From contig CAVQBP010000024.1 of assembly GCA_963710745.1 (NCBI GenBank), positions 1-64,000 of the forward strand: DNA of 64,000 nucleotides, read 5' to 3'. A program made the translations under genes and the position numbers. This stretch comes from CAVQBP01 sp963710745 (GTDB lineage Bacteria; Bacteroidota; Ignavibacteria; Ignavibacteriales; Ignavibacteriaceae). The notes beneath the pieces are model-generated. The model had not been told where the DNA came from, searched no databases, and saw nothing but the letters and a program-made list of their open reading frames with translations. This document shows, piece after piece, positions 51,607-60,783 of this stretch; positions within the stretch are counted from its first letter, which is position 1, and every line of letters begins with the position of its first letter.

Positions 51607-52413
51607 TTATTTTAGATTATAATCAACAAGATTTTCGGAACCGGTGCTTGTTGAATCTGCAAAATTTATTTCACCTCTTGTAAAAACATCAAGTAAAAGC
51701 CCGTTTCCCTGCCATCTTACAGGCCCGACATTTGCGACAAACCATCCGTAAGCTGTTACGGTTTGTTTTGACTGGGTAAGCGGATTTATAATTGAAAAAT
51801 CATATTGTATTTTTACAGCCGGTCTTGTTACAGCACCTGACAGCAGATTAAGCGTAATATTTTCCTTGCCTGAATAAGAAGCTTTAACATCAATAATCGT
51901 TATTGCTGCAGGTCCCTGTTCAAGGTTTACTTTAAAGACCGGCCAGGTATCTCCATCCTGCAATGAAGAAGTGAGAAGCAGCAATTCCTGATCAATTTTT
52001 AGATAAGGCAGATACGCTATAAATTCAGGCGGAAGATTTTCAAAGAAACCTGTTGTATCTAAAAAATAATATATACCTATGTCGCCTTTCCTGAAAAAAG
52101 AAGTGTAGACAGTTGTAAAACCATTGGAAGTCACAGAATCAATTTTCCTGAAATCATAAGCAACACCATTTCCTGCCAGTCCGGATGCACTTTGATACCT
52201 TGTATCTGTTACCCCGGTTGTCTGTATCCCGGCTGAATCGTTTCTTTCAAAATTGTATTTATAATAATTTCCAACGGCAGCCGGATAATAATTGCTGTTA
52301 TCAACATTAGTATTACCATTATTGACGGAAGTATCACTTTTTTTACATGAGCTGATAACTAATAATATTATAATTAAAACGAGCAGTGATGATATTATTG
52401 ATTTCATAATCAT
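51607..52413 (-). CDS. Outer-surface lipoprotein, hypothetical
   Basis: 268 aa with a lipoprotein signal (SSLLVLIIILLVISSC, Cys 23). The mature part begins KKSDTSVNNGNTNVDNSNYY, then beta-rich segments YPAAVGNYYKYNFERNDS, TVYTSFFRKGDIGIYYFLDT and AYGWFVANVGPVRWQGNGLL. No enzyme motif is seen. This general form (YYP..VGN.W.Y, ending GxVRW) is common in Ignavibacteria lipoproteins. It is 3 bp downstream of rdgB. Confidence 0.75.
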   Translation of the reverse strand: MIMKSIISSLLVLIIILLVISSCKKSDTSVNNGNTNVDNSNYYPAAVGNYYKYNFERNDSAGIQTTGVTDTRYQSASGLAGNGVAYDFRKIDSVTSNGFTTVYTSFFRKGDIGIYYFLDTTGFFENLPPEFIAYLPYLKIDQELLLLTSSLQDGDTWPVFKVNLEQGPAAITIIDVKASYSGKENITLNLLSGAVTRPAVKIQYDFSIINPLTQSKQTVTAYGWFVANVGPVRWQGNGLLLDVFTRGEINFADSTSTGSENLVDYNLK

Positions 52414-52416
52414 TCC

Positions 52417-53001
52417 CTAAAGTTTTAGTGCATTCTTTAAATTATTAAATGCTTTTGACCTGTGGCTGATCTTATTTTTTTCATCCAGTGCCAGTTCTCC
52501 CATAGTCCGTTCATACCCGACAGGGACAAAAAAAGGATCATAACCAAAACCATTATTACCTCTCGGTTCTTTAATGATAATTCCTTCTACTTCACCTTCG
52601 GTAACGGTATAATTCTCTCCGTCAAAATAAACCACACAGCATGTATATTTTGCATAATGCGGTTCTTTGAATTTTTCCAGTTCTCTTAGAAGTTTTCTGT
52701 TATTGTCATCATCATTTGCGCCCGGACCGGCATATCTTGCAGAATAAACTCCCGGTGCACTAAATAACTGTTCGACAGATAAGCCCGAATCATCTCCAAT
52801 AGCCGGAATTTTATATTTATTATAAACCTCTACTGCTTTGATTTTAGCATTTTCTTCGAATGTTGTTCCGGTTTCATCAATTTCAGAAAGATCATTTAAT
52901 TCCAGCAGGGAGACCAGTTCAATACCTGCTCCGTCAATGATTTTTTTTACTTCTCTTATTTTTCCCTGGTTTTTGGACGCAAGAATAATTTTTCTTTTCA
53001 T
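52417..53001 (-). CDS. rdgB: XTP/dITP pyrophosphatase
   Basis: 194 aa, the normal size. Seen: KIILASKNQGKIREVKKI, FEENAKIKAVE, AIGDDSGLSVEQLFSAPGVYSARYAG, EPRGNNGFGYDPFFVP and ISHRSKAFNNL, all hallmarks of RdgB/HAM1. It hydrolyses non-canonical purine nucleoside triphosphates to keep them out of DNA and RNA. Start overlaps the end of the upstream gene by 4 bp (ATGA), so they form an operon. Confidence 0.94.
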   Translation of the reverse strand: MKRKIILASKNQGKIREVKKIIDGAGIELVSLLELNDLSEIDETGTTFEENAKIKAVEVYNKYKIPAIGDDSGLSVEQLFSAPGVYSARYAGPGANDDDNNRKLLRELEKFKEPHYAKYTCCVVYFDGENYTVTEGEVEGIIIKEPRGNNGFGYDPFFVPVGYERTMGELALDEKNKISHRSKAFNNLKNALKL

Positions 53002-53375
53002 TTAAAAATAACCTCACTAAGTGCGTAAAAAACCGCCATTGAACTTGAAAATACAGCGGTAACCGCAAACTTCCATTTTTTTGGTATCTTGTTAATTATT
53101 AAATAATTAACAGGTAATGTAAAAATAAAACTATAAAGAAATGAATTTAGTCCGATTCTTAACAAATCCCAATTTACCTGGTTAAAATTTCCTTTAAATA
53201 AATTCAGTATTAATAAATGCCTCGCAATCCAGATAGGATTAAAGTATAATGTGAACAATACAGTACTTAGTATTTTCGAATTTAAATTATCTTTATAGAA
53301 TTTGCTGCCGAGCCATTTTAAATAGTTTGGAATTTCTATCGCGTAAACTATACCACCAAGAAACAGAATTCCCAA
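52998..53375 (-). CDS. Mpv17/PMP22-like small membrane protein
   Basis: From the TTG at 53375 it is 125 aa with several membrane segments (GILFLGGIVYAIEIPNYL, ILSTVLFTLYFNPIWI, SFLYSFIFTLPVNYLII, AVTAVFSSSMAVFYALSEVIF). The same frame stays open upstream to 53528 and reads FLNFFLNFINNPVLNKRSIL and GAIIYAVGDTIAALIINDFSVGRLL, which fits the first helices of Mpv17/PMP22 proteins (x-P-hydrophobic-x-T/N-K and GD-x-x-A) and would bring the length to about 175 aa, the family norm. No ATG, GTG or TTG exists in that extension, so the start is unresolved (ATA near 53516 or a lost start). Family call is tentative. Confidence 0.55.
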   Translation of the reverse strand: MGILFLGGIVYAIEIPNYLKWLGSKFYKDNLNSKILSTVLFTLYFNPIWIARHLLILNLFKGNFNQVNWDLLRIGLNSFLYSFIFTLPVNYLIINKIPKKWKFAVTAVFSSSMAVFYALSEVIFK

Positions 53376-53535
53376 TAATCTTCCGACAGAAAAATCGTTT
53401 ATTATAAGGGCAGCAATCGTATCTCCGACAGCATAGATTATGGCTCCCTGCAGAATGCTTCTTTTATTTAATACCGGGTTATTAATAAAATTAAGGAAAA
53501 AGTTTAAAAATGTTATTAGAAAAGTTCTTCAAAAG

Positions 53536-53808
53536 TTAGATACCCATGTTACTAAGCGTATGAAAAATAATATTTAAAGATTCCGAAAGTTCAGGATGTT
53601 TGGTTTCAAAATTCATTGTTGCGTCTCTTAAGTTTTCTACCAAACCTTCCTTTTCTTCAGTTGAAATATCTTCTGAATTATCAAGGAAATTTGATACGTC
53701 ACCCATTAGCTTTTTCAGATTTTCTTTAAGATTGTCATCCAGATTCTCTTTGTTTTCTAATTTTTCATTGAATTTTTTTAGTTCTTGACGCAGTTCTTCT
53801 TTATCCAT
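53536..53808 (-). CDS. DUF4404-like small protein
   Basis: 90 aa, acidic, all-helical: a Lys/Glu/Leu/Asn-rich first half (ELRQELKKFNEKLENKENLD) and FETKHPELSESLNIIFHTLS ending in NMGI. This fits the short DUF4404 family (xxFExxHPxLxxxLxxIxxxLxxMGI). Function unknown. It is probably cytoplasmic and monocistronic. Confidence 0.7.
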   Translation of the reverse strand: MDKEELRQELKKFNEKLENKENLDDNLKENLKKLMGDVSNFLDNSEDISTEEKEGLVENLRDATMNFETKHPELSESLNIIFHTLSNMGI

Positions 53809-54386
53809 AAAATACTCCTAAAAACTAAATTTCTAAAATGTAATTTAATAATCAAAAAATGAACCTCAAAGATACGAATTTTGATTATCTTAATATATCC
53901 ATGTAAAATTTTGAAAACACTAAATGCTGAATTTTCCGGATAACTGTTTTATTATAATTTATTGTAGTAATTTGATATTCTATCACTGAAGAAATAATAT
54001 TAAACAGGGCTCTAATTGTGCAGGGCAGATTAAAATCACTCAAACCTTGACCAGGATAACCAAGCAGAATTTATTGTGATAAACATTAAGAGCAAGTAAT
54101 TAAATAAGTTATATTTTTCAATACAAATTTTTTTTAACTTTCAAATGGAGAAATTATAATCCGTAATGGGTTATTTAATGCTGGTTTTCTGTTTTTTCAA
54201 TACTTAAGATATAATCAAATGTTTTAAACCTGAATTCTTTTTAATTGTCTAATTATTCAATCAACCCCGGCACTGCAATATCTTGAATTTGGAAGAAATG
54301 TTAACATTTAAGTTCATTTAATAAAAATTTATTGGCATTCGCTATTGTATTTACCTTCAAAATGCCAATTCGACAGAGGCAATAAA
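53809..54386. other. 578-bp intergenic region between divergent genes
   Basis: No gene is seen. Near the right end the inverted repeat TTGGCATT/AATGCCAA (54332-54339 with 54361-54368) lies just before the ribosome site of the next gene. A TTG at 54345 opens the same frame as that gene but has no ribosome site. The rest is AT-rich. Confidence 0.45.
54332..54368 (+). promoter_or_regulatory. Inverted repeat in the leader of the peptidase/Omp85 gene
   Basis: TTGGCATT (54332-54339) and AATGCCAA (54361-54368) form a perfect 8-bp inverted repeat with a 21-bp spacer. It ends 18 bp before the ATG at 54387 and could be an operator or a translation-controlling stem that presents the ribosome site. Confidence 0.4.
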
Positions 54387-57300
54387 ATGTGGACAATAAA
54401 TACACGATCTATTTATACAATAATGGCAATTTTGACGCTTACTTTGCTTTTCTCAAGCAAAGAAGTCAAAGCGCAATATTTTGGTCAGAATAAAGTCAAC
54501 TATACATATTTTAATTTCAAAGAACTGCATACTGAACACTTTGATGTCTATTACTATCCGGAGGAATTTGAGGGTGTTAAATTTGCAGCAAGAATGGCTG
54601 AACGCTGGTATACAAGGCATCGATTAGTTTTTGAAGATACCTTAAGCGGCAGACAACCTCTTATTCTGTATGCCAGTTTTCCTCAGTTCTCTGAGACGAA
54701 CGTTACCCAAGGTTCAATCGGACAAGGCACAGGAGGTTTTACAGAACCTTTGTTAAGAAGAATTGCCTTGCCTTTTGCCGGTCCCCTCAAGGAAACGAAC
54801 CACGTTATAGGACACGAGCTCGTTCATGCTTTTCAGTATGATATAACAGGACGGCATGGTAAAGACGGGAATCCAAACATGCCTGCTTTAGAAAAGCTTC
54901 CATTATGGTTCGTGGAAGGAATGGCAGAATACCTCTCCTTAGGTCCTGATGATCCTTTTACTGCTATGTGGATGCGTGAAGCCGCCCGTGAAAAGCTGCC
55001 GGATGTGTCCGATCTCGAAAACTCAAACAAATATTTTCCTTACAGATACGGACAGGCTTTATTAGCCTTTATTACAGGAAAATGGGGAGATCGAATTTTA
55101 GGCAAACTATTAAGTAGAGCCGGCCGTTCGGGAGATATTGATAAATCTATCGATAGTGTTCTGCAAATCTCAACTGATTCGCTTTCAACTTTATGGCATA
55201 ATGCTATTCACAAACAATATGATTCACTTTACAACGTAACCTCGAGACCAATTGATTATGGCAAAGTTCTGATTAAAGCCAAGGGAGAGGAAACCGCACT
55301 TAATGTATCTCCTGTGTTAAGCCCGGATGGTAAAAATTTAGTATTCTTCTCATCAAGGAATCTTTTTTCCATTGATATTTTTTTAGCGGATGCCGAAACA
55401 GGCAAAATTAAAAGAACAATCTTAAGCACAGCATTAAATACACATCTTCAAAATTTGGAATTCATAAATTCGACAGGATCCTGGGATTCGGAAGGAAAAA
55501 GATTTTTATTTTCTGCTGAAGATGAGGGTCGTCCTGTACTATCCGTTTTAAATATAAAAACAGGCGATATTGAACATCAATTCCGTTTCCCTCATATAGA
55601 TGAAATTTTTGATCCTGCATGGTCACCAGATAATAAATATATTTTATTTTCCGGATTAAGCCATGGTTTATCAAATTTATTTCTTTATAACATCGATTCT
55701 GACAGTCTTACAAATCTTACAAATGATGCTTATGCTGAACTCCAGCCAGCTTGGTCACCGGACGGAAAAAAAATTGCCTTTGTTACTGACAGATTCAGCA
55801 CTAATCTTTCAAACCTTGACTTCGGCAATTACCGGCTCGGTATAATGGATTTCAAAACAAAAAAAATAGATTCGCTTTATTGTTTCGATACAGGTAAAAA
55901 CATAAATCCGCAATGGACGCCGGACAGTAAAAGTATTTATTTTATTTCTAATCAGAATGGTATAAATAATTTGTATAAGCTTGATATAGCAGATAATAAT
56001 ATCATTCAGGTAACTAATTTATATGGAGGAATCAGCGGAATTACCGATCTTAGCCCTGCAATATCGGTAGCAAAAAATGTTAATAAATTGGTTTACAGTG
56101 TTTATGAAAAAGGTGACTATAATATTTATACAATTGATTCAACTGCAGTTCTTTCTGCAAATAATTCTTTAACTGAATTCCCTAAATATGATCCGGGAGT
56201 TCTTCCGCCGCAAGACAGAGGCGAAAACACTCTTGTTCTCAATAATCTTAAAAATCCTGAGATTGGTTTACCGTCTGATTCATCTTTTACATATTCAGAT
56301 TATGATGCTTCCCTGTCATTGGTAGGTGCTGCTCAAACCAGTGTGGGAGTCGGTACTGATATTTTCGGAACGTATGTAGGGGGAGGCGTTTCTTTGTTTT
56401 GGAGTGATATGCTTGGAAATAATAATCTCGTAACTGGACTTCAAATACAGACATTAGGTTCTTTTAAATTTACAGATATATCTGCTGTTGTCGCTTATTA
56501 TAATACTGCACACAGGTGGATTTATGGCGGAGTTATTCAGCAAATACCTTATAATTATTATTATTATACATCATCAATTGAAAACGTCTACAATCAGCCC
56601 GCTTATGTGCAACGGCAAATTTTAGTTCGTCAAACCGACAGGGGAATTAGCGGCGTTCTTTCTTATCCTTTTAACAGAAATCTGCGAGTGGAATTTACGG
56701 GAGGTTATAGCAATATAACTTTCCTAAATGAAATCCAAACTACCGCTGTGGGTATTAATACAGGTGCTATTTTAGTTAACGAAACTACCGATCAAACATT
56801 GGGACCGGCTTTAAATCTTGGCAGCGGAGGTGCTGCCATAGTTTTTGACAATAGCTTTTATGGTGCAACCGCACCTCTTATGGGTCAACGATACCGGTTT
56901 GAAGTTGATCCGACTTTCGGCTCGTTAAATTTTTATGAAGTATTAGCTGATTACAGGCATTATATAATGCCGATAAGACCATTTACTTTAGCTGGAAGAA
57001 TTCTTCATTACGGCAGATACGGAAAAGATGCTGAAGACTATCGTTTAAATCCTTTGTATTTAGGTTATCCGGGTCTTGTTAGAGGATACGATTACAATTC
57101 AATTAGTTCCGGCGAATTTAATTCCGATACTTCTTACTATTCCAATTTGTATAACAGATTAACTGGAAGTAAGATGTTAATTGCCAATGTCGAACTCAGA
57201 TTTCCTTTATTAGGTGTTTTCGGGATCGGACCCGGATATTATGGATATTTACCATTAGATTTTGGATTTTTTTATGATGCCGGTTTTGCATGGAGAAGAG

Positions 57301-57470
57301 GAGAGAAAATTTCAATTTTCGGCGGTAAACAGATAGCCGTCAGCAGCTATGGACTTGTTTTGAGAATGAACTTATTTGGTTATGCTGTTGGTGAACTTGA
57401 TTATGTACATCCAATGGACAGACCTGATCAAAAATGGCTTTGGCAGTTTAATTTTGTTCAAGGGTTCTGA
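54387..57470 (+). CDS. Exported peptidase-MA-like / PD40 propeller / Omp85-barrel fusion
   Basis: About 1027 aa from the ATG at 54387 (AGAGG nearby; preferred to TTG 54345). The signal peptide IMAILTLTLLFSSKEVKAQ is followed by a zinc-peptidase-like domain with HELVHAFQYD (HExxH) near residue 135 and WFVEGMAEYLS (third ligand Glu). Next are TolB-like PD40 repeats (VSPVLSPDGKNLVFFSS, PAWSPDNKYILFSG, PAWSPDGKKIAFVTDR). The C-terminal third is a bacterial surface antigen (D15/Omp85) barrel with LRFPLLGVFGIGP and FFYDAGFAWRRG. The whole would sit in the outer membrane with a propeller and peptidase in the periplasm. Similar fusions occur in the FCB group; the substrate is unknown. Confidence 0.88.
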   Translation: MWTINTRSIYTIMAILTLTLLFSSKEVKAQYFGQNKVNYTYFNFKELHTEHFDVYYYPEEFEGVKFAARMAERWYTRHRLVFEDTLSGRQPLILYASFPQFSETNVTQGSIGQGTGGFTEPLLRRIALPFAGPLKETNHVIGHELVHAFQYDITGRHGKDGNPNMPALEKLPLWFVEGMAEYLSLGPDDPFTAMWMREAAREKLPDVSDLENSNKYFPYRYGQALLAFITGKWGDRILGKLLSRAGRSGDIDKSIDSVLQISTDSLSTLWHNAIHKQYDSLYNVTSRPIDYGKVLIKAKGEETALNVSPVLSPDGKNLVFFSSRNLFSIDIFLADAETGKIKRTILSTALNTHLQNLEFINSTGSWDSEGKRFLFSAEDEGRPVLSVLNIKTGDIEHQFRFPHIDEIFDPAWSPDNKYILFSGLSHGLSNLFLYNIDSDSLTNLTNDAYAELQPAWSPDGKKIAFVTDRFSTNLSNLDFGNYRLGIMDFKTKKIDSLYCFDTGKNINPQWTPDSKSIYFISNQNGINNLYKLDIADNNIIQVTNLYGGISGITDLSPAISVAKNVNKLVYSVYEKGDYNIYTIDSTAVLSANNSLTEFPKYDPGVLPPQDRGENTLVLNNLKNPEIGLPSDSSFTYSDYDASLSLVGAAQTSVGVGTDIFGTYVGGGVSLFWSDMLGNNNLVTGLQIQTLGSFKFTDISAVVAYYNTAHRWIYGGVIQQIPYNYYYYTSSIENVYNQPAYVQRQILVRQTDRGISGVLSYPFNRNLRVEFTGGYSNITFLNEIQTTAVGINTGAILVNETTDQTLGPALNLGSGGAAIVFDNSFYGATAPLMGQRYRFEVDPTFGSLNFYEVLADYRHYIMPIRPFTLAGRILHYGRYGKDAEDYRLNPLYLGYPGLVRGYDYNSISSGEFNSDTSYYSNLYNRLTGSKMLIANVELRFPLLGVFGIGPGYYGYLPLDFGFFYDAGFAWRRGEKISIFGGKQIAVSSYGLVLRMNLFGYAVGELDYVHPMDRPDQKWLWQFNFVQGF

Positions 57471-57481
57471 AAAGAACCCTT
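57460..57481 (+). terminator. Tetraloop terminator between convergent genes
   Basis: The perfect 9-bp stem AAGGGTTCT/AGAACCCTT (57460-57468 with 57473-57481) closes a GAAA tetraloop and overlaps the stop codon. No long T-run follows on either strand. It also lies 48 bp beyond the end of the DUF72 gene on the opposite strand. Confidence 0.6.
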
Positions 57482-57528
57482 CTTCAAAAATTGATTTGTA
57501 ATCATTCAATGCATTTCAGCTGAATTCT

Positions 57529-58230
57529 TCATCCCTTCTGTAAGTCTATCAATTGTCTTGCAAATTTGGGCCCTTTTGCTTCATCTTCATGTCTAAAAAA
57601 AACAAAAACTGTTTCCCAGTTCTGCCTTTTTATTTTATCATGCCAGTTTTTAATTTCCTTTTTAGAATAATCACTTTTTCTTAATCTTAAGTATCCTTTT
57701 GAAGCTGTACCAGTAATACCAATATCGGGTTCTTTATCTGTTTCTGAAAGACATAACGGGAAGCTCTTTTCATTTAGAAAGGAATATAGATCATCTCCGA
57801 ACCATGATTCATGCCTGAATTCAAAAGCTGCAGTAATATTTTTAGGTAATAAATTTGTAAAGTTTTTAAGCAGTTCAAGATTCTTTCTGAAATAAGGCGG
57901 AAATTGAAAAAGAACTATTCCGAGTTTATTTCCTAAAGAAATTATTATATCAATAAAATAGCGGATATCTTCATCAACATCTTTCAATTTTTTCATATGG
58001 GTTATTCTTTGGGGCGCCTTGATTGAAAACCTGAAATCTTCAGGTACTTGCTGTCTCCATGTTTCTAAAACAGATCTTTGAGGGACACGATAAAATGTAT
58101 TATTGATTTCAACTGTTGAAAATTGTTCGGAATAAAATTCCAACATTTTATCCGGTTTAATTTCTTCAGGATAAAAGCTCCCCTTCCACTCTTTATAGCT
58201 GTAACCGCTGGTGCCAACATATAACTTCAT
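57529..58230 (-). CDS. DUF72 domain protein (YecE-like)
   Basis: 233 aa TIM-barrel-type protein. Seen: LYVGTSGYSYKEWKGSFYPE, SEQFSTVEINNTFYRVP, LGIVLFQFPPYFRKN, AFEFRHESWF and GTASKGYLRLRK, with VFVFFRHEDEAKGP near the end. These fit the DUF72 family. Biochemical role is not established; a cytoplasmic location is likely. Confidence 0.88.
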   Translation of the reverse strand: MKLYVGTSGYSYKEWKGSFYPEEIKPDKMLEFYSEQFSTVEINNTFYRVPQRSVLETWRQQVPEDFRFSIKAPQRITHMKKLKDVDEDIRYFIDIIISLGNKLGIVLFQFPPYFRKNLELLKNFTNLLPKNITAAFEFRHESWFGDDLYSFLNEKSFPLCLSETDKEPDIGITGTASKGYLRLRKSDYSKKEIKNWHDKIKRQNWETVFVFFRHEDEAKGPKFARQLIDLQKG

Positions 58231-58385
58231 AATATTTCCTTTTTTTTACTACTTAAATATTTTCATTTGCTATGGATAGATTGATTGATGGAAATCTTAT
58301 TCTTGACCTATAAAATCAAAAAATATTACCAAAATGAAATGGTTTGATGAATTAAAACAAAAATATCACATGGAAATCATTAGTA

Positions 58386-59516
58386 CTATCCTAAATACTT
58401 TCTGAACCTGAGAGAACTTAAAGCTAATATAAGGATTCCTATCCCCAATAAAGCAACAGTTTGGGGAATTAATTGAAAGAAGCCGTCTCCCTTTAAGATA
58501 ACACCTCTTAAAATAGTTATATAATACCTTAAAGGAATTAAATAGGTTATGGGTTGTATCCAGCCCGGCATATTTTCAATTGGAAAGGCAAAGCCGGATA
58601 AAAAGTTCATCGGTAAAAGTATTCCGAACATAGCGACCATCATAGCCTGCTGCTGTGTTTTGGATACGGTAGAAATGAACAAACCCAAACCAATTGAAGA
58701 AAGGACATAGAGAAATGATGCAAAAATTAAATAGAAAAAATCACCCCTTATTCCTATTCCAAACCAGAAGACCATAACTCCCATAACTAAAAAAACATCC
58801 AGGAAACCTAATATTACAAATGGAATTGTTTTACCAATAATAAGCTGCGATGGTTTAATCGGGGTAACTATTATTTGTTCCAATGTGCCAATCTCCCTTT
58901 CTTTTACAATTCCCATCGCCATAAGCGTAGTAGTAATTATTGTTAAGATTAAGCCCATTATTCCGGGGAGCATAAAATATCTTGTTTTAAGATCAGGATT
59001 GTACCAAACTCTTAATTCAGGAACCACAGAACCGGATAATGCAGCTTTCACGCCTAATTTATTCTGAATTTGCAGCAGAATGTTTTGTGAATAATTTGAT
59101 ACAATGCCGGTTACATAACCAAATGCAATACCGGCTTTATTACCGTCGGAACCGTCAAACAATGCCTGAACTTTAACCTGCTCATTTCTTTCCAGTTTTT
59201 TTTCAAAATCATTTGGTATTACTAATGCCCAAAGGTCATCTCCATTATTAATTAAATCGGTAATCTGGTCATAATTATCAGCATAATTGGTTATGGAGAA
59301 ATATCCTGAACCTTGAAACTTTTCTATAAAATCGCGACTCGTTACCGTTTTGTCCTGGTCATATACGATCGTATTAATATTATTGATATCAAGATTAGCT
59401 GCATAACCTAATAGGATTAACTGAAGAACGGGGGAAATAAATATGATACCAAATAATCTTGGATCTCTTTTTAATTGCAAAAATTCTTTAATAATTATGT
59501 TGATAATAATCTTCAT
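58386..59516 (-). CDS. ABC-2 family efflux permease (YbhR/YhiI-type), second
   Basis: 376 aa with the ABC2_membrane_3 layout: one N-terminal membrane segment (LFGIIFISPVLQLILLGYAAN), a large periplasmic domain (about 45-175), then five segments (MGLILTIITTTLMAMGI, FVILGFLDVFLVMGVMVFWFG, YLIFASFLYVLSSIGLGLFI, AMMVAMFGILLPMNFLSGF, VALLGIGILILALSSL). VKEREIGTLEQIIVTPIKP is the coupling-helix motif. It is the last gene of the operon, 36 bp after its paralog. Confidence 0.88.
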   Translation of the reverse strand: MKIIINIIIKEFLQLKRDPRLFGIIFISPVLQLILLGYAANLDINNINTIVYDQDKTVTSRDFIEKFQGSGYFSITNYADNYDQITDLINNGDDLWALVIPNDFEKKLERNEQVKVQALFDGSDGNKAGIAFGYVTGIVSNYSQNILLQIQNKLGVKAALSGSVVPELRVWYNPDLKTRYFMLPGIMGLILTIITTTLMAMGIVKEREIGTLEQIIVTPIKPSQLIIGKTIPFVILGFLDVFLVMGVMVFWFGIGIRGDFFYLIFASFLYVLSSIGLGLFISTVSKTQQQAMMVAMFGILLPMNFLSGFAFPIENMPGWIQPITYLIPLRYYITILRGVILKGDGFFQLIPQTVALLGIGILILALSSLRFRKYLG

Positions 59517-59552
59517 ATATTTAAACCTATTCCAAACCCCGAAAGGTTTCTT

Positions 59553-60683
59553 TTATGCTATCTTATTTTTCCTGTTTATTAATGTTGCTAAAGTCAAAAA
59601 GAATACGGAAAATATCATCAGGTAAATTAACTGCTGCCAGAAAGCTCCTAACCCTACTCCTTTGAGCAGAATATCTCTCAAAATTATAATAAAGAATTTT
59701 ACCGGTGTTATATTCGTTAAGATCTGAATTACCGGAGGCATGCTCTCTATCGGGAATACAAATCCTGAAAGAAGAAATGAAGGAAGAAGTGAAACCAAAG
59801 CCGATATTTGAAAAGCAACCTGCTGTGAATCTGAAATTGAAGAAATTAAAATGCCCAGATTAAGGCATGCGAACAGAAATATAAATGTAGAAATAAACAA
59901 TAGGAATACACTCCCTCTAATTGTAACTCCAAACAGAATATACCCGGCAAACAGAATTATTGAAGCGATCATCAATGCAATAACGGAATATGGAATTGTT
60001 TTACCTATGAGAAGTTCCAGAGAAGAAAGCGGTGAAACATTTATTTGCTCTATTGTACCTCTTTCCTTTTCCCTTACAATAGACATCGCTATTGAAATTA
60101 CTGCAGTCATTATTAATATCATAGATATCAGACCGGGAATTAAATAGAGAGTGGAATTCAAGTCCGGGTTAAACCAGAACCGCGGTTCAAGGCTAATCGG
60201 CATATAAGCATTTCTGCCTCTGAGTGCCATTTCTTCCAAAGCAATTTTATATGAGAAAGTCGAAGTAGCCGCATTCATATAATTAGATATTACAGATGCT
60301 GTATTTGCATCTATCCCCGCAACAAGAATTTGAATTTTAGCCTTCTTGTTTGAATAAATATTACGTGAAAAATCTTCCGGGAAAACCAAAACTACCTGTG
60401 CTTCTCCTCTGTCAAGAACTTTTCTTATTAGGCTTTCCGAGTTAATGTGGCCGACAAGATCAAAATAGTTTGAACTGGTAAGCCTGTCGACAAAATCCCT
60501 TGTAGTCTCAGATTTATCAAGATCATAAACAACCATCTTAATATGATGTACATCGAAATTAATTGCATAACCAAAAAGTATCAGCAGCACAAAAGGAAAT
60601 ACAAACAGGACATATAACATCCTTGTATCTCTTTTTAATTGTCGTATCTCTTTTTTTGATATAGCAAGAATTCTTTTGATCAT
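59553..60683 (-). CDS. ABC-2 family efflux permease, first
   Basis: 376 aa paralog of the following permease with the same layout: N-terminal segment (LYVLFVFPFVLLILFGYAIN), periplasmic domain and five C-terminal segments, with the coupling motif VREKERGTIEQINVSPLSS. The two permeases probably form the heterodimeric pore, as in the YbhF-YbhS-YbhR or CcmB-like drug exporters. Translation starts 101 bp after the ATPase gene. Confidence 0.88.
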   Translation of the reverse strand: MIKRILAISKKEIRQLKRDTRMLYVLFVFPFVLLILFGYAINFDVHHIKMVVYDLDKSETTRDFVDRLTSSNYFDLVGHINSESLIRKVLDRGEAQVVLVFPEDFSRNIYSNKKAKIQILVAGIDANTASVISNYMNAATSTFSYKIALEEMALRGRNAYMPISLEPRFWFNPDLNSTLYLIPGLISMILIMTAVISIAMSIVREKERGTIEQINVSPLSSLELLIGKTIPYSVIALMIASIILFAGYILFGVTIRGSVFLLFISTFIFLFACLNLGILISSISDSQQVAFQISALVSLLPSFLLSGFVFPIESMPPVIQILTNITPVKFFIIILRDILLKGVGLGAFWQQLIYLMIFSVFFLTLATLINRKNKIA

Positions 60684-60783
60684 ATTTTTTATCTCTTAAT
60701 TTTAATCATAACTCGCTTACTCAATTGATCTGCTTAAGATTTAGAATAAGAATAAGATTATGATTATGAAAAGACTACCTGTT

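Noticed and set aside
54345..54386. Upstream TTG start for the peptidase/Omp85 gene
   Set aside because: It has no ribosome site and lies in an inverted repeat; the ATG at 54387 has AGAGG upstream and gives a normal signal peptide.
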